Of a DNA stretch of 64,000 nucleotides, positions 17,994 through 26,280 are shown in pieces. Source of the stretch: Candidatus Poseidonia sp. (GTDB lineage Archaea > Thermoplasmatota > Poseidoniia > Poseidoniales > Poseidoniaceae); contig JADHPT010000006.1 of assembly GCA_016778305.1 (NCBI GenBank), positions 1 to 64,000 on the forward strand. Reading direction: 5' to 3'. Made by a program: the position numbers and the translations under genes. The stretch's first letter is position 1; the number at the start of each line of letters is the position of its first letter. The notes below the pieces were generated by a model that saw only the letters and a list, made by a program, of their open reading frames with translations, had not been told where the DNA came from and made no database searches.

Positions 17994-19556
17994 TCACAGC
18001 GGAATATTTCCGTGTTTCTTTGGTGGTGACCATTCTCGTTTGGACTTCAATATGTTGAGAGCACGGCACAAACGTAGACGACTTTCTTGAGGTTCGATGA
18101 CGTCATCCAGCCATCCGTTACGAGCAGCGACGTAGGGGTCTCCAAATTTGGCTTTGTATTCACCAACAAGGCGCATACGGACGTTTTCTTTCTCTTCGTC
18201 GGGAACTGCTTGAATTTCTCTTCGATGAATGATGTTGACCGCACCTTCTGCGCCCATCACAGCAAGTTCAGCGGTTGGCCATGCTACGTTGTAATCGCTT
18301 CGCAAATGCTTGCAGGACATAGCCAGATATGCTCCACCGTAGGCTTTTCGTGTAACCAAGGTAAGTTTTGGTACGGTCGCTTCAGCGTAGGCGAAGAGTA
18401 ACTTGGCACCGTGTCGGATGATGCCACCCCATTCTTGAACAACTCCCGGAAGGAAACCAGGGACGTCCTCAAAGGTCACCAAGGGGATATTGAATGCATC
18501 ACAGGTGCGGACAAATCGGGCTGCTTTGATGGATGCATCGATGTCGAGGCATCCTGCGAGAACCTTGGGTTGATTTCCTACAACTCCAATGGTCGCTCCG
18601 GCAAGACGAGCAAAACCGATGATGATGTTGTCTGCATAGGCGGGGAATAATTCCATGAAGGCACCGTCATCGACGACCTCTTCTACAACACCGACCATGT
18701 CATAGGGCTTGTTGGGGTTGTCAGGGACAAGGTCCTGAAGGTGCTCGTTCACGCGAGTAACGGGATCCGCAGTCGGAACCAAAGGTGGGTCTGCCATGTT
18801 GTGGTCTGGCAAATAGGACAGCAGGGTGGCTGCTAATTCACAGGCATCTTCCTCATCCTCTGCAATCAATGATGCAATACCTGACCTCGAAGCGTGAAGG
18901 TTGGCTCCACCCAATCCAGCAGCATCCACTTCGCCGCTGATGAACTCGGGAGTTTCTAGTGGAGACGACAGGAAGAGCTGTCCGTTTTCTTCGCCCAAAA
19001 TGGTGAAGTCAGACAGAGACGCTGCGAGTGCGGAAGCACCTACGACTGGACCAAATACAATGCTGATCATCGGAATTCGGCCACTGCACTGGACGATTCG
19101 ATCGAGCAATTCTCCAGTACCAGCGAGTGCGTTCACACCGTCTTGAGCCCGTTGGCCACCGCCGTCCCACATCGCGATGAGTGGCGCTTTGGCCCGCTCA
19201 GCCATCTCGACGACCTTGGCGATTTTCAGGGCGTGCATTTCACCCATGCTTCCACCATGGACACTGAAGTCTTGAGCAAAACAGTAGACGCGTCGTCCCT
19301 CGATGGTTCCTTGGCCCGTGACGACACCATCGCCGAGCGTTTTGTGGAGGAACATGTCGTGATCGTCTGTTCGATGGGTAACGAATGCGTCCAATTCGAG
19401 GAATGAACCTTCGTCAAGGAGGAGCGAGATTCTGTCACGAGCGGTGCCTCGTCCGCTTGTTCGAATGGCTTCTTGACGCTTGAGCCCACCACCAAGACGG
19501 GCGGCTTCGCGTTTTCCACGAAGTTCTTCAAGACGGTGACCAGCGTTTCCATCCAC
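17994..19556 (-). CDS. pccB: acyl-CoA carboxylase carboxyltransferase subunit (propionyl/acetyl-CoA carboxylase beta type)
   Basis: Transfers the carboxyl group from carboxybiotin to acetyl- or propionyl-CoA. The 520-residue length is normal for the family. Both crotonase-fold halves are present: GQGTIEGRRVYCFAQDFSVHGGS and GGGQRAQDGV in the N half, and GFLPGVVQEWGGIIRHGAKLL and TRKAYGGAYLAMSCK in the C half. The C-terminus KKHGNIPL is the classical carboxyltransferase end. It starts with GTG at 19556, AAGGAG about 10 bases upstream. The biotin carboxylase and biotin carrier are not in the window. It lies 37 bases downstream of gatD in the same direction. Confidence 0.93.
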   Translation of the reverse strand: MDGNAGHRLEELRGKREAARLGGGLKRQEAIRTSGRGTARDRISLLLDEGSFLELDAFVTHRTDDHDMFLHKTLGDGVVTGQGTIEGRRVYCFAQDFSVHGGSMGEMHALKIAKVVEMAERAKAPLIAMWDGGGQRAQDGVNALAGTGELLDRIVQCSGRIPMISIVFGPVVGASALAASLSDFTILGEENGQLFLSSPLETPEFISGEVDAAGLGGANLHASRSGIASLIAEDEEDACELAATLLSYLPDHNMADPPLVPTADPVTRVNEHLQDLVPDNPNKPYDMVGVVEEVVDDGAFMELFPAYADNIIIGFARLAGATIGVVGNQPKVLAGCLDIDASIKAARFVRTCDAFNIPLVTFEDVPGFLPGVVQEWGGIIRHGAKLLFAYAEATVPKLTLVTRKAYGGAYLAMSCKHLRSDYNVAWPTAELAVMGAEGAVNIIHRREIQAVPDEEKENVRMRLVGEYKAKFGDPYVAARNGWLDDVIEPQESRLRLCRALNILKSKREWSPPKKHGNIPL

Positions 19557-19593
19557 GACCTTTCCACTCCTTCACGGTTCTTCATTCAAGCGC

Positions 19594-20976
19594 TTACTCA
19601 TACAGGTTTTCGCGGTGTTCTCCACAGAGATTTTCACGCATGGCGCTGGTGATGTCTTTGTTTTGGGAAAGGCACCAGTGCAGTTTTGCTATCATCGCTT
19701 CTGGTGTTGAACTTACGCCGTGACCCAGCAAGCCCATAGCTTGCTGCTTTCGTCCTTTGGAGTAGACGTTCATATCAATCGGTCCATTGATGCACTGATT
19801 GATGATGAGGACGGGCAGTTCACGATTAATGCAGCGAGTGAGAGAGCGCCAGAGACTGGTGTTTTCTGGTGCATCACCTTGAGGGTCCTCAATGGGCAAG
19901 TGGCCAAGGCCCGTTCCGTGGAAGACGACGCCCTGGACGCCCGTGTTAACGACGGCTTCGACCTGTTCGGCATGCAACCACGGGCCTGCAATGAATTGAG
20001 CAAGACGTTGACCGGGTTCGTAAGTGCTTGACTTGGATGAGATTGGTCGCTCACTGGCATTCTTTCGGGCGGCTTCGTAAGACGGTGTGAGCGTTGCTGA
20101 AAAGGCGGAACCCTCGAGATGGAGTTTGGCCAGGGGTTGAGCGTTGATGGCTCGGAATGCGTCACGACGCGACGAGTGCATCTTGCGAACGGCGAGTCCG
20201 GAATGGACGGCCATGATCCCGTCGCTTTGCGTATCGTGCATGACGACCACAACGCTATCTCCAGCCTCACCGGTTGGTTTCGGTCCGTTGGCAGCCCAGT
20301 ATACGGCGGCAAGGAGATTTTCTGTTGCATCTGATGACCCCCGGTCGCTCGAGCGTTGGGAACCAACGATGGCAATGACGCCAGGTGGACGTTCACCGTT
20401 TCCTGCAAAAGCAAAGTTGAGGGCTGATGAAGTCATGTGCAAGGTATCGGTGCCGTGGGCGATGACAACTCCAACGCATCCATCCTCAAAGGCTTCAGTG
20501 CATGCTTTTGACATGATGTTCCAGTGTTGTGGTCGGATGTCATCGCTGAACATATTGCCAATTTTGACCGAATCAAGTTGAGCGATCGTTGCGAGTTCAG
20601 GTATGGCATTGAGCATTTCTTCAGGTTCAAATTTCGCCTCTACTGCACCCGTTGCATAATCCACCTTTGAGGCGATGGTGCCTCCGGTGTGGATGAGTCG
20701 AACTCTCGGGAGGTCCGATGAGGCATTGACGGCTGGAACTGCAGGCCTTGATGCTGGAGCAGGTTGGCCCAGTCCCTCGATCGATATCAAGTCGGCTTCA
20801 GGATAACTTACGTTGTAGCCGTTGTCCAACTTCAACGTGATGTGTTTTGGGGACGAAGGCGGGAGAACCAAACCTTCGTGCACTACTTCTCCGTTATGTG
20901 TGGACACCGTGGCCGTCACGCGTTGACCTGCCTCGGGTACCTTGTCCATGTCCTTATGGAGGCGAAGACGCTCCAT
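19594..20976 (-). CDS. gatD: glutamyl-tRNA(Gln) amidotransferase subunit D
   Basis: GatD is the asparaginase-like subunit of archaeal GatDE, which releases ammonia from Gln or Asn so that GatE can convert Glu-tRNA(Gln) to Gln-tRNA(Gln). The 460-residue protein has an N-terminal beta domain (about 10-75), a linker rich in Ala/Pro, and the type I asparaginase domain with both active-site Thr regions: LIHTGGTIASKVDY and VIAHGTDTLHMT, plus AIVGSQRSSDRGSSDA. The extra N-terminal domain separates it from free asparaginase. GatE is not in the window. The start is ATG 20976, or ATG 20949 preceded by AAGGAC. Confidence 0.9.
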   Translation of the reverse strand: MERLRLHKDMDKVPEAGQRVTATVSTHNGEVVHEGLVLPPSSPKHITLKLDNGYNVSYPEADLISIEGLGQPAPASRPAVPAVNASSDLPRVRLIHTGGTIASKVDYATGAVEAKFEPEEMLNAIPELATIAQLDSVKIGNMFSDDIRPQHWNIMSKACTEAFEDGCVGVVIAHGTDTLHMTSSALNFAFAGNGERPPGVIAIVGSQRSSDRGSSDATENLLAAVYWAANGPKPTGEAGDSVVVVMHDTQSDGIMAVHSGLAVRKMHSSRRDAFRAINAQPLAKLHLEGSAFSATLTPSYEAARKNASERPISSKSSTYEPGQRLAQFIAGPWLHAEQVEAVVNTGVQGVVFHGTGLGHLPIEDPQGDAPENTSLWRSLTRCINRELPVLIINQCINGPIDMNVYSKGRKQQAMGLLGHGVSSTPEAMIAKLHWCLSQNKDITSAMRENLCGEHRENLYE

Positions 20977-20988
20977 GAAGGGTTCGCT

Positions 20989-23436
20989 TCACTGAGACAA
21001 GTCTTTGACCTTCTCAACCAAATCCATTCTGCGAAGTCTCCAAACGCCGAAAGGCGTCATTGCTACGGCAATGATTACGACGCCTGACATCAACTGCCAT
21101 GCTACACTTGGAACAATTGTTACCGGTACGAAGAATTGCCAGGATGAGAACGAAGCTGCTAATCCAATCGCTCCACCATAGGCAAACAAAACGCCAACGA
21201 TGCCCCCGATGATTCCAATCAGGAGGCTTTCAAACAGAAGCATCGTTCCGAGGTTGCGTGTGGATGCACCGAGAACGCGTAATGTTGCCAGTTCAAAATC
21301 CCGTTCAGCAACGTTCATGATCATCGTATTGAACATGACAACAACCGTGAATAACAATCCAAGGTACATCATGGTCTGGAAAATCTGGGTCTGCTGGTCG
21401 AGTAAACTGTTGATGCCGTTGAGAAGTGTCTGTCGCTCAACAATGCCCATGGATGCCTCTCCTAAAGCAGAATCAATCTCAACCCCCCGTGGAAGGTCGA
21501 GGTAGACTGAAGTTGCATTGACACCCAAAATGTCGCTCAGATCTTCACGAAGGAAATACATCGTCCTCGCCAATTCTGCCGTCGATGTCGCCACGATCTC
21601 CACCTCGGTCTGAGCGCCATTGAGACTGACTGTTTGGATCTCACCAACACTCCAACCAAGGAAGGTCATGCTTCCTTCATCCATCATGACTTGCGGAACC
21701 GTCATGTCTGCAGCAGGAGCATTGCCCTCCAAAATGGATACAGCACGCATGCCAGTTTCAAATGAGTCGAGGCCTACAAGCGTGAAGGTTCGTTCGATAT
21801 TATCTGCATCATCAACCGAGCCGAGTGGCATTTCAATCAGCATTTCATAATCAGCAGCATTGTCCTCCGCCCACTCCAGAACGGGTTGTTCACCATCTGG
21901 CATAATGTAGACTTGTGCGTCCCAAGTTTGGTCATTCTCAAGACCTCCGACCATCGTATCTTGCAAGCCAACTGACATCATTTGTATCGAGCCGAAAAGC
22001 ATCAAAGAGATACCAACTGCAACAAAGGTCATGGCCAAGCGAACGGGTTTTCGGACGCTCGAACGAATGGAGAGGCCGAGCGTTGTTGGCATCCATGCGG
22101 TCAGTTTTCGCAGCAGGTTTGACCCTACTCGCATCTCGTTTTGACCGCTTAGTACGGCTAAAGGATCAAGACGGCTTGCCTTCCATGCGGGGAAAGCACC
22201 CGAAAAGAACACAACGAGCATGGTTGAGCCGATGACAGTTGCAACAACTGAAGTCGGAACCGAGCGTTCTACAATCGGGACGCCAACCAAATCTTGGTAA
22301 AAGTCCAACATTCCATTCATACCAGTTGGTCCTGCCAATGCACCAAGAGCACAACCAACTCCTCCAATTGCCAATGGGGCGATGAGATAGCCGGTCATGA
22401 GTGATGATCGGTTGACCCCCAATGTCCGTAGGACTGCAATTTCTTTCGCTTGACTTTGAACCAGGCGTTGAAGACTGAGGACAATGGTGATGGCGGCAAT
22501 TGAAGCGATCATGACCGTAAACGGAACGGTCGTTCGCTTGGTCCCTTCCAAATCCTGTCGCATCACTTCGACGGGTTCATTTTGCCCCCGGTCACGAACA
22601 CGGGCGTCCAATATTGCTTCGTCGAGCGCGGTATCGACAAGTGCTTTCACATCATCAATCTCATCACCCTCGTCTTCGCTGGTATCGGGTAGATCAAAGG
22701 ATGGTGTACCCTCGACATCTAACAGAATCATGTTGCTGGTGCCAAGGACTTCACCGGTAAGACGGGCCATGCCAGCATCGGAAAGGTACCCTACGACGTA
22801 TTGACCTGGCTCGGATGGGAATAATTCACCTTCGGGGGCAAAGATGACGTGAAGTGGGTGGTAGCCCGTACCCACGATCGTGAATTCAGCCGTTGCATTT
22901 CCCGCCCCAATACTTACCGTATCGCCGAGCTGTAGGTCAAGGGCTTCAGTAACGTGAGCATCGATGACGATTTCATCGGCAGCAACGGCAGTTCTGCCTT
23001 CAGAATGGCCTTCAGGCATCCAAACGCGATCGGCGTTGGCACCGTCAGCGATTCCGTGCCATAGTGAATTGATGATATGCTGGCCTGTATCGTTGGTGTG
23101 GAACATCGCACCTTGTGTAACGGTTCGACCCTCGCAAGAGTCGAGCGATTGAGAAACAGATGAAGAATTCCACGCGCTTTCCAAGGCAGTACAAAATGAA
23201 TTGACCTCTTCTGGCGTCCAAAGAGCACTGCGGTTGTCGATCCACAGATCTGCTAGATTTGCCCCCTTTTCATCGTCGGCTTGCATGGTATCGTACATAC
23301 CTCCGAGATTGTGAGCATAGCCTCCAAAGGTAATTCCAGCAAAGACGCCGACGAAGACCATCAATACGACAGCGAACAGTCGTAATTTGGTTCGCCATAG
23401 GCTTCGAGCCAAGCGCTTGTTCAAGAGAGCAGACAC
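20989..23436 (-). CDS. ABC transporter permease with two FtsX domains
   Basis: The 815-residue protein belongs to the MacB/LolE-type permease family. An N-terminal membrane helix (FAVVLMVFVGVFAGITFGG) precedes a large extracytoplasmic domain. Then come FtsX domain 1 (about 305-430, beginning TVPFTVMIASIAAITIVLS), a second extracytoplasmic domain, and FtsX domain 2 at about 690-805 (MYLGLLFTVVVMFNTMIM). The duplicated FtsX arrangement can form the whole membrane channel from one chain. The GTG start has TGAGGTG five bases upstream, overlapping the end of the ATPase gene. Operon: TetR, ATPase, permease. Likely an exporter or lipoprotein/lipid mechanotransmission system; the substrate is unknown. 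Confidence 0.88.
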   Translation of the reverse strand: MSALLNKRLARSLWRTKLRLFAVVLMVFVGVFAGITFGGYAHNLGGMYDTMQADDEKGANLADLWIDNRSALWTPEEVNSFCTALESAWNSSSVSQSLDSCEGRTVTQGAMFHTNDTGQHIINSLWHGIADGANADRVWMPEGHSEGRTAVAADEIVIDAHVTEALDLQLGDTVSIGAGNATAEFTIVGTGYHPLHVIFAPEGELFPSEPGQYVVGYLSDAGMARLTGEVLGTSNMILLDVEGTPSFDLPDTSEDEGDEIDDVKALVDTALDEAILDARVRDRGQNEPVEVMRQDLEGTKRTTVPFTVMIASIAAITIVLSLQRLVQSQAKEIAVLRTLGVNRSSLMTGYLIAPLAIGGVGCALGALAGPTGMNGMLDFYQDLVGVPIVERSVPTSVVATVIGSTMLVVFFSGAFPAWKASRLDPLAVLSGQNEMRVGSNLLRKLTAWMPTTLGLSIRSSVRKPVRLAMTFVAVGISLMLFGSIQMMSVGLQDTMVGGLENDQTWDAQVYIMPDGEQPVLEWAEDNAADYEMLIEMPLGSVDDADNIERTFTLVGLDSFETGMRAVSILEGNAPAADMTVPQVMMDEGSMTFLGWSVGEIQTVSLNGAQTEVEIVATSTAELARTMYFLREDLSDILGVNATSVYLDLPRGVEIDSALGEASMGIVERQTLLNGINSLLDQQTQIFQTMMYLGLLFTVVVMFNTMIMNVAERDFELATLRVLGASTRNLGTMLLFESLLIGIIGGIVGVLFAYGGAIGLAASFSSWQFFVPVTIVPSVAWQLMSGVVIIAVAMTPFGVWRLRRMDLVEKVKDLSQ

Positions 23437-23445
23437 GGTAACACC

Positions 23446-24141
23446 TCACTCTGATGAATCGTTGTTCGTTTGTTCGTCTGAGACAATTCTTCCGCTGTCA
23501 ATCCGAATAACTCTGGTCGCATACCTGACCAAGCCTTCGTCGTGTGTGACGAATACTGAAGTAATGTTTTCTTGCTTGCATGCACTCACCAAGGCCTCCA
23601 TAACTTTGTTTGAAGTCTCGGTGTCGAGGTTGCCAGTGAGTTCATCGCCGAGCAACAGTGTTGGGCGCTTTGCAATGCTTCGAGCAATGGCGACTCGCTG
23701 CTGCTGCCCCCCACTGATTTCACCAGGAAAGCGGTCAACTTCAGCTTCAAGTCCGACGAGTTTCAACAATTCCTTGGCTCGTCCAGGGTCTTTTTTTCCG
23801 GCTAACTCCTGAATGAGGAGGATGTTTTCGAGAACCGACAAATCCTGGAGGAGGTTGAAGAATTGAAACACGTATCCAATGTTATCCCGGCGGAACGAGG
23901 TCATCTTTTCCGAGTGGTTTCGAGGAACCTCTTCGCTAAGGAAAGTATAGCTTCCCCCCGTGGGACTGTCCAAGGCGGAGAGGCAATTGAGGAGCGTGGT
24001 TTTTCCAGAACCCGACGGGCCGAGAAGAATCACACGTTCGCCTTCGTGGATTTCAAAACTCACGCCATCAAGCGCTTTGACAACACCAGCGGGAGTTTCG
24101 TAATGCCGTTCTAGGTTTGTCATGTGTAATAATTTGTTCAT
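23446..24141 (-). CDS. ABC transporter ATP-binding protein (LolD/MacB type)
   Basis: The 231-residue cytosolic ATPase is partner of the FtsX permease. Motifs: Walker A GPSGSGKTTLLN, Q-loop YVFQFFNLLQDL, signature EISGGQQQRVAIARS, Walker B LLLGDELTGNLD (the usual DEPTGNLD with Pro to Leu) and switch His VTHDEG. The DELTGNLD/SALDSP pattern is typical of the LolD/MacB branch. The ORF-track GTG start at 24150 overlaps the TetR stop. I prefer the ATG at 24141, with AAGGTG six bases upstream; both imply coupling to the regulator gene. Confidence 0.92.
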   Translation of the reverse strand: MNKLLHMTNLERHYETPAGVVKALDGVSFEIHEGERVILLGPSGSGKTTLLNCLSALDSPTGGSYTFLSEEVPRNHSEKMTSFRRDNIGYVFQFFNLLQDLSVLENILLIQELAGKKDPGRAKELLKLVGLEAEVDRFPGEISGGQQQRVAIARSIAKRPTLLLGDELTGNLDTETSNKVMEALVSACKQENITSVFVTHDEGLVRYATRVIRIDSGRIVSDEQTNNDSSE

Positions 24142-24146
24142 TTTTT

Positions 24147-24770
24147 TCACCTTCTTGTTTCAAAGAGTTGTTTAAACATCTCAAAGAATTTGTCGACCGC
24201 TTGGTGTTCACTCACACGCCCCTCTTGCGTTTCTTGCATCAACCACATCTCATATTCGGTGTTCATGCGAATGAGTACATTGAGGGGGACATCATTGCGG
24301 ATTGCCCCAATCTTCACCCCGTGTTCGAGAATGCCCATAATGTCCCCATACTCGCTCAGGCCCTCACATTCTGCGTTCAACTTACGGAACATAGGGTGAT
24401 CTGTTCCCAGTGAAACCAATTGACGCATGAGGGACATCAGGACAGGGTGCTGAAAAACGTCATTCCATTGCTTTGATGACACCGCCTTGAATGAATCCCA
24501 ATATGTGAGTTTGTCCTCCGTCAACAGGAAGGAATCCATTCCAAAACCAAAACTCCCTGTTGCAAGTGCTTCATCCAGAAAACACGTAACAAACAGGTCC
24601 TCTTTGTTTTCAAAGTAATAGTACATTGAGCCTTTTGAGATGCCGATTTTTTGAATGATTTTGTTGTACGAAGCGCCATCGAAACCGTGGGTGGAGAATT
24701 CAACTTTAGATACATCCAGAATCCTCGTTTTGAGGGATTTTTCAAGGGATTCAAAGCGTGCGAGAGGCAT
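24147..24770 (-). CDS. TetR-family transcriptional regulator
   Basis: A 207-residue regulator. The N-terminal helix-turn-helix covers about residues 17-62 (GASYNKIIQKIGISKGSMYYYF, containing the TetR signature with recognition helix SKGSMYYYF). The C-terminal helical ligand domain is of normal size. It heads the operon with the ABC exporter and is preceded by a perfect palindrome overlapping its promoter, so autorepression relieved by a ligand (perhaps the exporter substrate) is the natural model. TetR regulators of this type are more common in bacteria, so lateral acquisition is possible. Confidence 0.92.
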   Translation of the reverse strand: MPLARFESLEKSLKTRILDVSKVEFSTHGFDGASYNKIIQKIGISKGSMYYYFENKEDLFVTCFLDEALATGSFGFGMDSFLLTEDKLTYWDSFKAVSSKQWNDVFQHPVLMSLMRQLVSLGTDHPMFRKLNAECEGLSEYGDIMGILEHGVKIGAIRNDVPLNVLIRMNTEYEMWLMQETQEGRVSEHQAVDKFFEMFKQLFETRR

Positions 24771-24782
24771 TGGACCAGTCGG

Positions 24783-24800
24783 TTAGACCGAGCGGTCTAA
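24783..24800. promoter_or_regulatory. palindromic operator for the TetR regulator
   Basis: TTAGACCG-AG-CGGTCTAA is a perfect inverted repeat of two 8-base arms with a 2-base spacer. It lies 13 bases upstream of the TetR start codon and directly beside a TATA-like sequence. Its size and symmetry fit a TetR dimer site, where binding would block TFB/RNA polymerase. Confidence 0.8.
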
Positions 24801-24806
24801 TTTAAT
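24798..24806 (-). promoter_or_regulatory. TATA box of the TetR/ABC operon
   Basis: On the minus strand TTAAATTA, preceded by purine-rich GAGAAAAGGA, sits about 32 bases before the TetR ATG. The predicted start of transcription is at or a few bases before the ATG (leaderless or nearly so), and the operator palindrome begins within the box. Confidence 0.55.
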
Positions 24807-24878
24807 CCTTTTCTCCATCAGTTCTCTTGGTTTCCACCAAACGTTGAGCCATGCAGCACGCCCTGCGAAGAGGTATGG

Positions 24879-25005
24879 TGCCGGGAGCGGGGCTCGAACC
24901 CGCGACCTTCGGATGTCTCAGACACCACAAGGGGCTTGCACGTCATACGATTGCCTTGGAGGCTGCCCTATGAGTCCGACGCGCTACCAACTACGCCACC
25001 CCGGC
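24879..25005 (-). tRNA. elongator tRNA-Met (CAU) with 54-base intron
   Basis: The mature cloverleaf is 73 bases. The acceptor GCCGGGG pairs with TCCCGGC (one G-U), discriminator A; the D stem is GCGT/GCGC; the anticodon stem is TCGGA/TCCGA; the T arm is GCGGG-TTCGAGC-CCCGC. Anticodon CAU. The acceptor sequence is that of archaeal elongator tRNA-Met, not initiator or tRNA-Ile2. Exon 1 is 25005-24969 and exon 2 is 24914-24879, split at the canonical 37/38 position. CCA is not encoded. A TTTATT element about 36 bases upstream may be its promoter. Confidence 0.93.
24915..24968 (-). other. tRNA-Met intron with bulge-helix-bulge splice motif
   Basis: The 54-base intron sits after position 37. The anticodon-loop CTCA pairs with TGAG near the intron 3' end, making a 4-bp central helix. 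It is flanked by 3-base bulges TAG and ACA and by outer helices (TCGGA/TCCGA and GGCA/TGTC). This is the hBHBh' substrate of the archaeal splicing endonuclease. Confidence 0.88.
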
Positions 25006-25128
25006 CTAAACGATGGGTGAGCCATGCCCTCTTTGAATAAATCGGAGAAGATGCATCGCTTTATTGAGGAATGAATATGAGAAAAACCAACCGTAGTGTT
25101 CTAACACTTGCTCGTCTGCCCACCCGAC

Positions 25129-26046
25129 ATGGTGGACCTCAAAACGGCCATGGCGGCGGCGCAAACCGAACGCAGAAAGCGAGAGGGGCGCGACGGTGGC
25201 GACGAGAAGAAAAAACGTCGTAGTGGGGCAGATTTAGGTATTGAGCCATTTGACCCAGTGAAGTACGTCAACAAAGAACGAGCCGACACTGCTTCAATGT
25301 GGCTTGTCATCGCCTATTCCATCATCGCAACATGTTTGATGCGCTACGTTTTGATGCCTTCAACGACCCTTGACAAAACCGATGTCCTCTATCTTCTCCC
25401 TCTCTCAATGATCATCCTGATTCCTCAGATTCATCGAATGGTCATGCCGGAGCGTTTCAAAGAGCATTATACAAAGGGAACATGGTTCAAGTCGTTCTTC
25501 CTGTACACTTTCACCTTCCTCTCGCTTTCCTTCCTGCTCGTCAATCCACCTTTTGGCGATATCGTTGCTCCTCAACTTTCGAACGATTGGGGTGTCGTTG
25601 TGGAACATGAAGGCAACTTTACATTCGCGGACGGGAGCGGAAAAGATGGCCTCCACAGCTGGACACTCTCCGAAGGCGAGTACGTTGACGGAGGAACATG
25701 GGTCCTATTCGGTCTCGCTGACAACGTTGACAATGAAGGTGCTAATATCACCGTTGTTCATCGATTCCAAAATACCGATACTCCACTGATTGCCGATGAA
25801 TCATTTTGGAGCACTCACGGCGAGGATGTAGGCACCTGGCGCACAGTCGATAACCGTTCAGCTCCTATCTTGCTTCCCCACGGGGACCAAGACCAACCTT
25901 TTGCGATATTTTTGGGTGATAATCTCGCAGTAGGAGATCATGAGATCACCGTCGAGATTTCGGAAGAAGGTGACCCCTGGACCAATACACGGACCTATTC
26001 TTGGACTCTGTCAATCGAGCCCCCCGTCGTGGCCTCAGCTGAGTAA
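25129..26046 (+). CDS. membrane protein with C-terminal extracytoplasmic beta domain, function unknown
   Basis: A 305-residue protein. The N-terminus is soluble and basic (about 1-55, with KKKRRSG). Three membrane helices follow at about 57-140 (WLVIAYSIIATCLMRYVL, DVLYLLPLSMIILIPQI, FFLYTFTFLSLSFLLV), then an acidic, probably external domain of about 160 residues with beta-strand character, ending shortly after SWTLSIEPP. No family recognised. The ATG at 25129 replaces the TTG start of the ORF track. It is transcribed away from the tRNA-Met gene and converges on the small ORF ending at 26035. Confidence 0.75.
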   Translation: MVDLKTAMAAAQTERRKREGRDGGDEKKKRRSGADLGIEPFDPVKYVNKERADTASMWLVIAYSIIATCLMRYVLMPSTTLDKTDVLYLLPLSMIILIPQIHRMVMPERFKEHYTKGTWFKSFFLYTFTFLSLSFLLVNPPFGDIVAPQLSNDWGVVVEHEGNFTFADGSGKDGLHSWTLSEGEYVDGGTWVLFGLADNVDNEGANITVVHRFQNTDTPLIADESFWSTHGEDVGTWRTVDNRSAPILLPHGDQDQPFAIFLGDNLAVGDHEITVEISEEGDPWTNTRTYSWTLSIEPPVVASAE

Positions 26047-26280
26047 ATCTTCGTGCTCAGCGATGATGCTCGACAGGAGCACGTCAATTCGCTGACGGTC
26101 GTAAACATAACTGGCACTCCGAGACATTCTCTGCTGACGTAGTGCCCGGACCAGCGGTGCAAAAACAGTCCAGCAGAGGGCCAATTCCAATCGTGAAGTG
26201 ATGGTGCGCATGTCGTTGGGATTCTCGGTTGACCCCCATAGATGACGGGCACCCTTCGCGAAAAGTGAATGTGATATCAA
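26035..26280 (-). CDS. possible small protein downstream of rfcS
   Basis: An 81-codon ORF beginning with TTG that overlaps the rfcS stop codon (TTGA). An ATG start at 26211 would give 58 residues. It fills most of the otherwise empty 230-base gap after rfcS. The later part (RLELALCWTVFAPLVRAL, then a charged helix to AEHEDLLS) looks protein-like. It overlaps the 3' end of the convergent membrane-protein gene by 12 bases. No family recognised, and I would not exclude that it is chance. Confidence 0.4.
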   Translation of the reverse strand: MISHSLFAKGARHLWGSTENPNDMRTITSRLELALCWTVFAPLVRALRQQRMSRSASYVYDRQRIDVLLSSIIAEHEDLLS

